Source: Cladosporium sp. IMV 00045 (lineage: Eukaryota > Ascomycota > Dothideomycetes > Cladosporiales > Cladosporiaceae). Taken from it: DNA of 64,000 bases. The first letter of the stretch is position 1. Each line of letters starts with the position of its first letter. Below the pieces are notes generated by a model. It was not told where the DNA came from and made no database searches. It saw only the letters and a program-made list of their open reading frames with translations. This document shows, one piece after another, positions 34,601 to 46,123 of this stretch. The position numbers and the translations under genes were made by a program. The stretch is from positions 1 to 64,000 of the forward strand of contig MSJI02000883.1 of NCBI GenBank assembly GCA_001931905.2. Direction: 5' to 3'.

Positions 34601-35529
34601 GAGGTCTCATTCTGTTGATCAAATCTCGGGCGAACTGCATCTCTTGCCATTCTTTATGCTCGCTTGGTAGAGTCACGGACAAATCGTCAGAGCCCAAAGC
34701 TGAAGCGTTGGGCTCATTTTGCCAAGCTGGGCCTGGGTTTCTGTTGCTTTGTCGCGTCGCTTCGCGCTGGTGGGATGGCTTCACACCCAGCGTTGACTGA
34801 TCGACCTCTCGTGATGCTGGACGCTGGTTGGCGTATCTTGCATCTCGCCCTTGGAGTGTAAATCTGCTATGATAATTCGGATCACGCGGCTCGCGCTCGA
34901 TAAATTGAATCTCTGGATTCTGGTGTCCAGACACCTTGCCCTCATAAGAAACGGGCACGTAATAATTTCCTTGTCTCACGTACCCTGGTGGTCCACCGAC
35001 TGGATGCTGTGACACATACGTCCTGTTTTGCGGCATGCTGTCGATTGTCATATAATCTCGCTGCATTCCGCTGTCCAGAGGCATTCTGTACAGAGGCCTT
35101 GGGCCTGAATACGCTCTGTCCCCAAGCGTCCTCCTGTCCCTAGGCATCCTGGCGGCAAAGCCTCTTTCTATTGGCATGGGCCCGGATGGGACTGATGACC
35201 CAAAAAGCACTTCTCCAGCTGCACAGTCTCCATCGCGGGTCCCGTGTGCTGGTCTCGCTCGAGAGATATGTAGATTGGACGATCCAGCGTAATCTGCACA
35301 TTTGTTAGAGGAGACTTTACACCCGTTGTTATGGGGCTTCGATACGACGTGAGCCTGCCATCGTCCCTTGCTCTTGGCGCCAGATAGCGGAAACTTCACG
35401 GAGATCCTCAAGCATAGCCTAGTCCAGGGTTAGCAAAGCGATGCACAACGAGCCATGAGCGGCTTGAAAAACGTACTGTGGTGAGATTCCGGTATGCTCT
35501 GATCCAATATCCTTGGACTCCCTACGCAT
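31659..35529 (-). pseudogene. Large fungal-specific gene with two in-frame stop codons (probable pseudogene)
   Basis: Five exons are proposed: 35529-35477, 35418-34468, 34381-34271/0, 34225-33166 and 33049-31659. They amount to 1189 codons. All introns (GT-AG, 44-115 nt) keep phase. Recognisable blocks of an uncharacterised ascomycete family are present: GSSTGNCWHAMFRNPVVVE, GLEPSVELMLSLAQISWAT and KGFATLLTPT. A later block reads TRQNWLADGASVILHLFRAWL-like, and the C-terminal block has DGVFWRDIHDCF then CHCS. The last exon is in one frame throughout but is cut by TAA at 32847-32849 (codon 793) and TAG at 32577-32579 (codon 883). Conserved sequence continues on both sides of each stop. Both stops are one C-to-T step from CAA/CAG. 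The tail is basic and Arg/Pro-rich. Function of the family is unknown. Confidence 0.65.
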
Positions 35530-36821
35530 GGTGAGCTTGGCCGAAGTACTCTCATTAGATCCAAACGGACCTCATTCTCGCCAGAGCACGTGCCTGGGTG
35601 CACTGTGGCATCGTTTCCGAGTTAAATCTGAATATCGGACGCGATGACCTGGTGGTCGATGCCCTCGCCAGGTATCCACCACCATCGGTAGAGTGAAGAG
35701 GGTGGCATGACTTTTATTGTCTTCCAACTTGCCAAAGTCAGATGAAATCTACCCCAGAAGTAGAAGGCAGACCGGTCTTGCTGCGGCGGGTTTGATCAGA
35801 GGCGTGTTGTTCAAAGGGCGGGGACCAACGATGCGGTGAATTTGAGAAAAAAACCGAAACAGACGGGAAGGGTGTCCATCAGGCTGTGAAGGTGGCTATG
35901 TATGCATGCATGCCCACGATTCAAGGCTCGCTTGCAGTGTGCACGGTAGCATCACGCCTTCAACTGCGTACAGGTGTTGTCAGTGTGGCTCTGGTCAAGA
36001 GTCGCGAACAAATCAAGATGGGGTGACACCAACCAACAACCAAAACAGCAACCGCCGTTAAGAACTCCATTAGATCCTCAAATCGAAGAATCAAGACTGC
36101 GTTCTCTCTGATGACTGCCAATTGGAAACATCATGCAAGTCGATACAAGAAGTTGTCGAGTCCGCCCACCAACGCCGCGGCAGCTGAGGTACGAAGTGAA
36201 GTGCAGCCGAACAATCCGCGAGGCTGACATGCTGCGTTTGCCCACGCGGCAAGAATTCTCGAATCTCGCAAGTAACGTGGATTCCACACCGGTGCAGTTG
36301 AAAGGGCTCGGGCAATCCTGTCACACTTGTAACAGGAATCTGAGCAGGTCGAAGTCATACTCAGCCTCGACGATCCATGGTAATCGACACCATTCTTTCT
36401 CTTCCTCTTGAGAATCTTGAGAAGAAGGGCCAACATAGCGAAAACCAAATGCATAAAATTCCCATGTGTGTGCGCGGATATCTAGAAGGGTATCATCATC
36501 ATTCTAAGCAGGCAAGCAAAAACCAGAGAAAGCAAAAAGCGAGCAATGTACTCGTACAACCAACCATGCCGCTTGTCAGGACCCCAATCGCACGCCGATA
36601 GAAAAATGCAACATCTCGGATCAGAAAGCAGAGACAAAGGAGATGAAGAGGAATATTCGTCGCTTTCCCAACGTGGCAAACGTACTGTGGAAAGGCCGCA
36701 ATGCCGAAAGATGAGTCTGGTAAAGCAGCTGACCGAGTCGTCAGGGGTAAGACTTCGAACGTTCGCCAGCGAGACTGCGCCAAGAGCGAACAGTATCACC
36801 GCTCAACAAGCCCCTCCCTTC
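35530..36821. other. Intergenic spacer, nothing recognised
   Basis: 1.3 kb. The part near 35529 is the upstream region of the broken gene. The rest has short overlapping frames on both strands with no coding signature. Confidence 0.45.
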
Positions 36822-38270
36822 CTAAGAGCGGCTCTTCTCCGCCACCTCCTCGGCCCAAGCGATCTGCTCCTCCTTCAACTTCCTTTTAACATACCAAATC
36901 GTCGCCCAAGCCCACACGCCCGCCCAGACGAAAGGCGCCGCCCAGCCGATAACATAGCCGGCCTCGGCGTTAATAGTGAAAATGAGAATCGTGCACAGGA
37001 CCGCCATGCCCATGGCGCCGACGCTCCAGAAGAGGCCGAGGCGGCGCAGCATGGCGCGGAAGACGTGGCTGGCCTCGTAGCGGCGGTTGAGCGCTTCGCG
37101 GTACTCGGTGCCGCCGCCGCCGTCGACGCCCACGATGTCTTCGATCATGGGGTAGATGCCCGGGCGCAGCTGGGCGCCTTTGGGGATGCTGCTGATGCGG
37201 CATGGGGCGGGGATTTGGAAGTACCGTCCAATGTCGATGAGGAGCAGTTCGACGGCGAAGGTGTACAGCATGGAGGGGACGGGCATGGCGATCAGGCGGA
37301 GGGGTGGGTGTTCGCGGACGGTGCCACTGAGGATTGTGTTAGGGGGGGAGTGGTCTGGAGGAAATGTTGTTGCAGCGGGTAAAACTTACATGACGAGTTC
37401 CAGCATGACGATGATCCAGCCGAGGGTGTAGTGCCAAAGGAACCAGTCGAAGTAATAGCGTCCAGCACCAGTAGGACGGCAATTGCTGTCCTTTTTCCAC
37501 AGGGCCCATAAGCGGACGAAGTACTCGAAAATACTGATACCGCCGATTGCAGCCGTGACGATGGAGAAGACCGTGTTGGCGGACATTCTGCCATCCTGAT
37601 AGACCGTATACCACAGACCGAAGTAGAGGGCGATGGGCATGACCACACTGTCGAAAATGACCACGGTCCAGAAAAACCACAGAGCGCGGATACGCTTTTT
37701 CGTGCGCAAAGTATAATTCAGCGATGGCGGTTCGGGTTCAAAGGCAGGATCAGATTGCATGGTGTCGACGGAAGCTGGCGGCGGATCACCATCTTCTGCC
37801 TGACTGTGTCTCTCTGGGATGGCAGCATTGGGCTCACTTCGACGAGGACCTCCGACGGGACTCAAAACATTATTTCCAGAAGACTGACGCCGGGTCATGG
37901 TGATTGAGGGTCGCGAATAGGGTCCATCGTAGCGTCTGTCAAAATCCTCACTCGGCCTGGGAGCCCTTGATATTTGTGTACTCTTCCGACCGACTCCGGG
38001 TGTTGTAGGTGTGCTGTTGGCCTTTGCAGCTGTTTCTGCCTCTAGACCGGAGGTGCTGTGTCGTCTCTCCGGTATAGAGACCGCGAGAGGAGGGTTCTGG
38101 GACGCGCCATTATGTGGGACTGATCCGCTCTTCGCATTCTTAAACACGTGAGGTGCAGATGAGTGACGGGTAGAGTCGTTTGTGCTGTCGTGGACGACGG
38201 GAGGAGGGTCGAAAGGTCCATCGTGACGCTGATCAAAGTCGTGTTGCTTGGGCTCTTCGACTTCGACCAT
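36822..38270 (-). CDS. Conserved fungal integral membrane protein with long disordered N-terminus
   Basis: Two exons, 38270-37390 and 37326-36822, give 461 residues. The first about 210 residues are disordered and contain two copies of a short motif, DFDQRHDGPFDPP and DFDRRYDGPYSRP, at about residues 11-23 and 109-121. The rest has about six membrane spans (FFWTVVIFDSVVMPIALYF, SIVTAAIGGISIF, FLWHYTLGWIIVMLELV, and two near the C-terminus around VLCTILIF and WAGVWAWATIWY). It ends in a basic/acidic cytosolic helix. This matches a widely conserved, uncharacterised ascomycete membrane protein family. It is divergent from the lipase gene, with 740 bp between starts. Confidence 0.8.
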
Positions 38271-39010
38271 GATTGCGCCAATTATTCCTTAGCCTTGGCT
38301 ACGGCGGCAGGCTGAGCTGGGCGTTTGCTTGAAGAAAAGAGACTCAATGCGGATGCTCCGGGTATATTTGCTGGGTGGGTGAGGGGTTGTCGCAGTACCA
38401 GAATGAGAGTCCGACCAAGGGTATGGTAGTAGTCTGTCGGGAAGACGAGCAGGTCCAGGACGACAGACGGTTGTAGTAAGTATGATTTAGGCAAGTAAGT
38501 AATCTGGCAGGCTCTCCAGACATGGCCCCCGTGCCCCCGTTCAAGTTTCCACAAAAGAAAGCTGAGGCCGGGCGCCAGTGACGACAAGCACCAGGGCAAG
38601 CCCATCGATGATGACAATGCCATGCCGCGCCCAGACCCTGCAGAGAAATCGGTTGACAACCAGCCAAAACAGGCCAATCTCGGCCAATCTCACGAATACA
38701 CGCGCAATCGTCATAGAATTCCTTGGTGACATTCCGGTACAAACACTAGGTACACGCGACTCCATCCACTTCCCTGTCGCCGCCGTTTGCCGGCACCACC
38801 TCGAGACTACCTTACTTTTCGACTGCGCCTCCTTCATCACTGCTTGCTGGGTGGACGAAGAATCCATACCAAGACTTCACCTCTCCATATTATTATTATC
38901 TCCTTCCCCTCCGCTGCTTATCCTGCATACCGCCACTACATCACCTCATCTCCTGAATAAGCAGCGTGGCAGCATGTGAGTGCCGGTTCACTCCGCGCAC
39001 TATCTCCATC
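38271..39010. promoter_or_regulatory. Divergent promoter region, membrane protein / lipase
   Basis: 740 bp between two divergent ATGs. The stretch upstream of 39011 is pyrimidine-rich (38875-38920), as is common in fungal promoters. No other gene was supported; open frames here are chance. Confidence 0.4.
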
Positions 39011-40267
39011 ATGCGCTGTCTACTCCATGTATCCCCATCAACAATCCTGCCCTTCTTCGGAGCCCTGCTCGTCGCCGTCGGAAGCCTCGCGGCCGCGGCC
39101 GCACCTGTCGATCAGCAGGCGCCTCTCCTCCACCACGCAAATTCCAACCGATCTGTCTCGGCCGATCTCTTCTTCGAACTTGAAGAATTAGCCCGTATCG
39201 TCGATATCACATACTGCGTCGGTCTCACCAGTCTTGGCATCAACAAGCCCTTCTCTTGTCTATCGCGATGCGATGATTTTCCCAGTTTCGACCTGGTCAA
39301 TACTTGGAACACGGGCCCTTTGTTAAGCGACAGCTGTGGCTACATTGCTCTCGACCATGGTAAACAAAGAATCATAGTCGCCTTCAGGGGCACGTATAGC
39401 ATCGCCAATACTGTCGTCGACCTCAGTACTGTCCCACAGGAATACGTTCCTTATCCTGGAGAAGGTGGCGACGAAGACGATGCCCGGTCGCTCTTCGACG
39501 TGGCCAAGGAGCTCGCTAATGGCGTCGGTGGGAACGCGAAGAGAGACGTCGCCAGCGTAGACACTCCTCCCAAATGCAACAACTGCACAGTCCACATGGG
39601 CTTCCACGCCTCATGGGTCCACACGCGACCTCACGTCCTACCAGAGCTGGAGAAAGCCAAAGCGCTCTTCCCCAACTACAAACTCACCCTCGTCGGCCAC
39701 AGCCTCGGCGGTGCGGTAGCAGCACTAGCCGGGCTAGACCTGCTGGCACGCGGCTACGACCCTCACGTCACGACCTTCGGGGAGCCACGCATCGGCAACC
39801 TCGGGCTGACAAAATACCTCGACAAACGCTTCAACCTGCAAGCCCAAGCACCGGAAAACGACACCAACCTCAAATACCGCCGAATCACCCACATCGACGA
39901 CCCCGTCCCCCTCCTCCCCCTAAGCGAATGGGGCTACGCCATGCACGCGGGCGAGATTTTCATCTCCAAGCCATCCCTCACCCCCGACATCGCGGATCTC
40001 TCGCACTGCAAAGGCGATCACGACGACAAGTGCATCGCGGGACAAGACTCGACCGCGGCCATGAACGATCCCGTGCTGCGCAAGCGCGATCTCATCGGCT
40101 CTGTTAAGGATGAAATGGACGAGCTCAGCTCGGAGCCTTGGGGGATTCCGTCGAGGTATAAGCTGTGGCAGCTGTTCTTCGCGCATCGGGATTATTTCTG
40201 GCGGTTGGGGCTTTGTGTCCCTGGGGGTGATCCACTTGGTGGAGGTGGGAAGTATGATTTGAATTGA
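39011..40267 (+). CDS. Secreted class 3 (Lipase_3) lipase
   Basis: Single exon, 418 residues, from the ATG at 39011; the longer frame upstream starts with GTG. Residues about 1-31 are a signal peptide (hydrophobic core ILPFFGALLVAVGSLAAAAA). The alpha/beta-hydrolase lipase motif is GHSLGG with the nucleophile Ser at residue 231. The catalytic Asp is likely in HIDDPVPLLP, and the His likely in YAMHAGEIF. FRGT near residue 126 is the oxyanion-loop block. Eight or more Cys, and N-glycosylation sites such as NCT, suit an extracellular enzyme. Basic pairs (NAKRD, LRKRD) could be Kex2 sites. It probably hydrolyses triacylglycerols or other esters outside the cell. Confidence 0.92.
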   Translation: MRCLLHVSPSTILPFFGALLVAVGSLAAAAAPVDQQAPLLHHANSNRSVSADLFFELEELARIVDITYCVGLTSLGINKPFSCLSRCDDFPSFDLVNTWNTGPLLSDSCGYIALDHGKQRIIVAFRGTYSIANTVVDLSTVPQEYVPYPGEGGDEDDARSLFDVAKELANGVGGNAKRDVASVDTPPKCNNCTVHMGFHASWVHTRPHVLPELEKAKALFPNYKLTLVGHSLGGAVAALAGLDLLARGYDPHVTTFGEPRIGNLGLTKYLDKRFNLQAQAPENDTNLKYRRITHIDDPVPLLPLSEWGYAMHAGEIFISKPSLTPDIADLSHCKGDHDDKCIAGQDSTAAMNDPVLRKRDLIGSVKDEMDELSSEPWGIPSRYKLWQLFFAHRDYFWRLGLCVPGGDPLGGGGKYDLN

Positions 40268-41120
40268 ATGAGTTGAGCGCGTCTCCGCGGCGACAATGTT
40301 GGTGCTTTCGATCTCACAAGCTTACTCCCAAATAATGTAGTGTCTGAACGTACTCACCGCTCATACGGCTCTCTTGTTGAACTTCTACTTCAACCACAGT
40401 CATACATCAACTACATTTCCAAGAGCCTTTTTGGGTATCGCTTTATTTGGTGAGACTGGACATCATGTGCTTTCTGTAGGTGATCTGTAAGATTGATATT
40501 CCACTAGACGGCCTCGGTGGCACAATCAAAATTCTCACTCCGCAAAAAGAACTTGAATATCGAGAGGATTATTGGAGCAGCCCATGCTGACCTCCCAGAG
40601 CATGCCACACGTTTCAGCCTTGCAGCGAGATTCATCGGCTATATGAGTGGCCCCCAGAGTCTTACATACTTCGCTTTACCAGAGGTTGTCTGTGACAAGT
40701 CGTTCGACTCATGGATGGCTCTAGCAGAAGCACAGCACTTCAAGGTATACAAGCTGTTACCAAATCAGCAAAAGCCGAAACGGGCCAATGAACCAATTAA
40801 TCACGGTCAGGCAGCGACGTGGTTCCAAGTTCTCATGCCACATCAGCTTTGTACGGTAAGTTTTAGCGATCTTTCGCTCAGCCCCCGTACGTGCAGACGC
40901 CAGGATGCCTTTTCTACCGCCTTTGCATAGCCGCACTGCCTGAATCCATCCATATGACTTGCCCCGTTCCCGCCCTCCGTCCTTAATTCTGCTTGAGCTT
41001 CAAATCACTGGAATATCGCGGAGTGGAATCCTTGCAGACGATCTTGTAACCATTAACTTTTACTTCTTCAAGGAACACTAGCATTTCCTGCCCCCAACCC
41101 CCTATGCTATATCTCCTACG
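40268..41120. other. Spacer with one unassigned open frame
   Basis: 853 bp. A plus-strand frame at 40517-40930 (GTG start) has a fairly protein-like composition (SLAARFIGYMSG, SWMALAEAQHFKVYKLL) but no ATG at its head and no recognised family. It could be a gene fragment; otherwise this is the upstream region of the SIR2 NLR gene. Confidence 0.3.
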
Positions 41121-44100
41121 ATGTCCGCAGATCCGCAGCCTGGTCCAGCACACATGCCGACTATCGCAGGAGATCGACAAACGGAGGCACTACGAGTCAT
41201 CAAGGCCGCGTATGAAAAACGCACTCTTGTATTAGTCGTTGGGGCGGGCGTCACTATCAACAGCTTACGAGCACGAATCCCAGCGCCACCACCACAAGTG
41301 ATTGACCGTTTGACGTGGCCAGGTCTGCTTCAGCATGGTTTGGGGTATGTCGAAGAGGTCAGAAACAATTTGAGCCCCATGAGTCCTTTTGAAAAGGATT
41401 CATTCGATGGAGCGAGCCGCGCATTGCAAGGGAAAGCCAGAGGCTCACTCACGACCAAGGATCTCATCAGAATCGCCGGATTAGTGAAAGACGGCCTCTT
41501 GGCACAAAACCAGCTCGCAGACTGGCTCCAGCTCTCTCTCGGGAGGCTGTATGATGAATATGTCGAAGGCGAGACGATCGGCATTCTTCAGTCCATGGAA
41601 GTATTGTACAAAGGTGGTACCCGCATCATGACCACGAACTACGACGACATCGTTGAACGGTATTGCAAGGCAAGGTCTATCTTGCCCCAGGACAAGATCG
41701 ACATGAACAAGTTCCTCCGTGGAGCATCCGATGCAGGAGTTCTACATGTGCACGGCCACTGGGAAGATGCTCAGAATGCGGTCCTGGACATCGTGGACTA
41801 CCACACTACCACGTCCGATAAGTCGCTCCAAGCCTTGCTTCGCCAACTGCTTGATAGCTCTGCGGTACTGCTTTTCGTCGGCACCGGTGGTGGACTCGAC
41901 GATCCAAACTTTGGGGGCCTTTTGGCTTGGGCCAAGGCACAGTTCAACAACCAGGTGAACCGCCATTATGTTCTTTTGAGAACGGGAGATTGTCTAGAGG
42001 TCCAATCCGTGCTTTCCCCAGTGTTCTATGGAAGTGATTTTGGCGACCTGGGTCCCTTCCTCCAATCCATCGCAGGTTGTCAACTAGCTCAAGAAGGTCC
42101 GTAGATTTCAATTCTCGAATCAGTGTTTGCTTTTGTTCGTCTCATCAATGCCGTCAAGCCCAGATATCGGCATATGCTAAACTCAACACGTCCTCTGTTC
42201 GTTACTGTTGCGTTCGTTCACGATTCCACCGGGGGAAAGGGTACAAGAACAGCTTTGAGCCGGACAAATCACACTGACCCGTCGAACGCAGGATCAATCT
42301 CGGATAATCAAGCTGAATTTCTTCTTGGCCTCGAAGCATTAGAGCAGGACACAGCGAAGAACTCTCACTGCCCTGACCCTTCGAGCCATGAGGTGATGGA
42401 TGAATCCACTGTGGACTGGTTCTACCAAAGCCCAGAGTTTCATTCGTGGAAAGCTGAGCCTTGCTACGGGAAACTTTGCCTTTATGGCCTGCCTGGAAGC
42501 GGAAAGACTACGATCATGAATCACTTGCTCCGGACGATCCCCCAGCAATTCGATCGGAGATGGAGTTGTGTATCGATTTTCTGTTCGCCCAGCATCTCGA
42601 ACGAGTCGTGCATGGTAGCAACTCTGGCTCGTCAAGTCTTGCAAAAGATACGCAATGCGCCTGAGGCTGTTCGAAAGATTCTTGTCGACGTCGGACTTGA
42701 TGTGAAACAACGCAATAACGGCACTCGAGTTTCAACGTGGTGGGACCTTTTAGAAGCTTCGATCAGACATTTGCCCGAACGGAAGACCATAATTCTTGTC
42801 GATGGCATTGATGTGCTGCCAGGAGAAGTTCGAACGAAGTTTCTACTTAACCTTGGTCTTTTCGCCGGGAAGATGGAACTTGAGAAGCATCATGGCAAAC
42901 TTCTGGTTGCAACGAGGGGATATCCGGACATAGTAGCAAATTTGGGGGAATGGCCGACAATAGATGAGGAAAAAGAAAGAACAGGTGAGTTGTGTCTGCA
43001 CATGCGAAATTCAAAATGCTGACAGGTTCGAGATTGTATCAGAACACTGGAGTTTACTGAATGGAATGCCCGAGAAACAGTGGTTGAGCACATCCAGGAA
43101 GCCGGGCAATGGCTCTCGACTCACTCAAGCTACAAACGATGGAGAACCGCTTCGCAACCAGGCATCTTCTGGATAGAGGGAAAAGCAGGAAGCGGAAAGT
43201 CAACATTGGTGAGAAGCGCGATCAACATGCTCGAGCAAGAAGTATCTACGTCGTCACCATCAGATTGCAGTCATCACGCCGGAGCAACCTCGACGACTGA
43301 CTCGGACGATATCATTGCGAGGTTTTTCTACAGCTTCCGGGGCGGACCCACTGAGGTATCTCATTCGTGGATGCTCCGATCATTGGTGTACCAGATCTGG
43401 GCTGCAAATTCCCGCTTGTACCATCTTATACAGCCACTGTTTCGCCAACTGCGAGACAACAGCGAGGGCCCTATCACGTGGTCCAGTGCTATGCTGATGG
43501 ATGCGCTACGCTCGTTGCATCACGCGAAGTTCGATGTGAGAATCTCCATTATACTTGACGGTTGGGACGAGTCTGAGCGCGACAAACGAGAGGACATCGT
43601 GCGACTCTTGTGTGATCTAACGGCGACGCCCACGGGAAGCCAATGCAACATCCGTGTCATGATCGCTAGTAGGCTTCAACCAGATCTACAAATGTCGCTG
43701 CAACAAGTTCGAAATTACCATTGTCTCCGCTTGCAAGATGCGAACGCGCCTGATATCGCAGCCTTTGTTCGACGGAGACTCAAACACTTCGAACGACGAC
43801 TGGAGGACCGCCACATCATCGAAGACTGTGTTAGTCACCAGGGCATTGTAGAAACGACTCGTCTTTCCAAAACTTTCGCGCCAATCGAAGAATATATCAA
43901 CTCTCATGCGGAAGGGGTGTTCGTTTGGGTGGTGCTTGTTCTGAATGATATCAGCAGGATGGTAGGAAACGGCTGCGTCAGCTTGGCAGAGCTTTTTCAA
44001 CGTGTCAGGAGTCTTCCGACTGAGTTGCAGGGAAAGGATGGATTCTATCGAAGAATGATCAGCAGATTGAGCGAGGATGCGAACCAAAATGAAGGCATGA

Positions 44101-45514
44101 TCCGGAAAGGAAAAACGATGATGGGGTGGGTAGCATTCGCTAAGAGGCCGCTCTCCATCGATGAGTTAGGAGACGCCCTGGTCGCTTCTGCTTCGTTCAA
44201 TCAGAGGGGTACGGGTGACCCTCAAGCAGCGAAAAGTTCAATTGAAACACTCCGTTTTACAGGCCTGGAACAGGGGCTTGTCTCCTGTGCCGGAGGTCTC
44301 CTTGAGGTATGTTCTTACCGCTGTTTTCTACTCATTGGCTAATGTTCTCGGAGGTTCGAAACTTGCATTCGACGAGGGTTGTACAATTCATTCACTCTAG
44401 TGCTCCGGAGTATCTACTTGATAAGGATAGTTCTGCCGCTCCTTTCACGCTCGACCGGGAGGGTGACAACGCCAGTATCGCCTTCGGATGCTTGCGATAT
44501 CTTGAGATTGCCCTGCAGCACCCTTCATGTGTTGCATACGATTGCATATTCGCATGCTTTCGCGACAAACAGCTAAAAGAGGTGGTCGACCATTTGTCGA
44601 ACCATTTCCTGCTGCAATACTCGTTTGACCATTTCCAAGAACATTGGGCTCATTCAGGTGACCAAAAACAAGCGATACTTGCTGAGCTTAGTCGGCTTGT
44701 GAAGCGTCTGAGAAGACACAAGCAGTCAATCGCATTTCGACTCGTGGAGCGATGGCTGTCATGTCTTGCTCCTCCTTCGGATCTGCAGGCACTGTATACC
44801 GACAGTGTCCCTCTCGAGACAGCAAAGCCAGTGTGTCTGTGTCCTTACGCAGACGGAAACGATCTGAAGCGCCAATTAATGATCATTGCTGCGCAAAACG
44901 GACAATTGCAGACCGTCCAGTTATTGTTGTCTTTATCGGCCGATCCAATACTCGAAGCACTGGTGGCAGCGATCTCTCACAATCACCTGAATGTCGTGGA
45001 GCTCCTATTAGACGCCAATGATCTTGGGGGAGAGGGAGGCTATTTCGACGCAACCTTCCGTTTGCTCGGTGCGAATACAAGGTCCGATCATGGGGTCCCA
45101 GATAGTGGTCGTACAATGCTTCATCTAGCAGTCCGTTCAGGCTCTTTGGACATCGTAGAAGCGTTGATCCGCCGAGGCGCTGATTCGAATGTTCGCGGAA
45201 ACTTTTGGGAGACTGTGCCCGACACGGAAGCGAAAGGCGATGGGCATGCAGACCGTCTTACGCCTCTTCAGGTCGCAGCTCAGATCGGAAACTCAGAGAT
45301 CGTGAGGTTCTTACTTGCAAACGGTGCAGATCCAAACGCCCACGGTGGTGCTCTCAACTTGGCTTGGTCAACAGGAAAGGAACACATTGTCAGAACGCTA
45401 CTCGATTACGGTGCTAGAAATGAGATCCTGACCGTTGCATTCAACACGAGTATGAGCCAGGACGTCGGCGCTCGTAAGCCTCTCCCCGAGAGAGAACCAA
45501 CTGAGATGCCGTAA
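41121..45514 (+). CDS. NLR-like protein: SIR2 domain, two P-loop NTPase domains, ankyrin repeats
   Basis: Exons proposed: 41121-42075, 42124-42240, 42292-42984, 43033-44306 and 44354-45514, giving 1399 residues. Residues about 20-318 are a SIR2-type NAD-binding domain: GAGVT 41-45, TTNYDD 171-176, LHVHGH 208-213 with the likely catalytic His, and GTGGG 254-258. A first NTPase has Walker A GLPGSGKT (423-430), Walker B TIILVDGIDVL, and LLVATRG. A second, NACHT-like NTPase has Walker A GKAGSGKST (638-646), Walker B ISIILDGWDE, and VMIASR. From about 1185 there are four to five ankyrin repeats (SGRTMLHLAVRSGSLDIVEALIRRG-like; LTPLQVAAQIGNSEIVRFLL). The expected mechanism, from family knowledge, is ligand sensing by the repeats, NTP-driven assembly, and NAD+ cleavage by SIR2. 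The first intron has a weak donor (GTTGTC); without it a TAG at 42102 would separate the SIR2 frame. Confidence 0.75.
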
Positions 45515-46123
45515 CTACGAACAGAAATCAGATTGGGAGATTTCGGACAGGATGTCCAAGTATCACTGACCAGTGGTCATATGTGCCATTTGGTACAGCA
45601 AGGACTATCCAGGAGCTCACAATTCATCAGATGTTGCGGTAGAGTTGCAGTGCTTGGAGGGGCGCTGCTATGCTTGTGGGTTCTGGGCAGGGTTGTGATA
45701 ATGGGGTCGTGTGAGGTGAAAGATGCGCTGGTGAAATGTAAGATGAGTTCTTGGCTTCTAATGTATATATGACCTCTTTATCTGCAATGTTGTGTATGTC
45801 ACATCTATCGATTGGCGATTTGATACCGAGGAAGTCAAGATGGTTTCCTGCAGATGCGCGTCCAGGCACGGCGGATTACATTGCTCACTTCTTCAATCAT
45901 TAGGAAACTCCATTGATTGGAGTCGATCACGCCGTCATTTCTCGCTGACACTGAGTTGATCCTTGCAATGCGCATGCTTAGAATCTGAACAGTCTCCGCC
46001 AATGGCTGCTACGGCTCTCTGCGGGAAACAGCTTGGCTCTTGGAAGATCGTACTGTCGCACCAGTGATAGAAGCATTCTCACGGCCTGTGTAGCCAGGCC
46101 TGTCAGACAGTAGCACCGAACTC
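45515..46123. other. Intergenic spacer, nothing recognised
   Basis: 609 bp between the stop of the NLR gene and the stop of the DUF202 gene; no coding or RNA signal seen. Confidence 0.5.

Noticed and set aside
38966..39010. Lipase start at the GTG 38966
   Set aside because: Non-ATG; the ATG at 39011 gives a proper signal peptide.
42847..43032. Intron with acceptor CAG at 43023-43025 in the NLR gene
   Set aside because: That acceptor overlaps the GCTGAC branch site and brings a stop within 12 codons; the next AG (43031-43032) keeps the frame.
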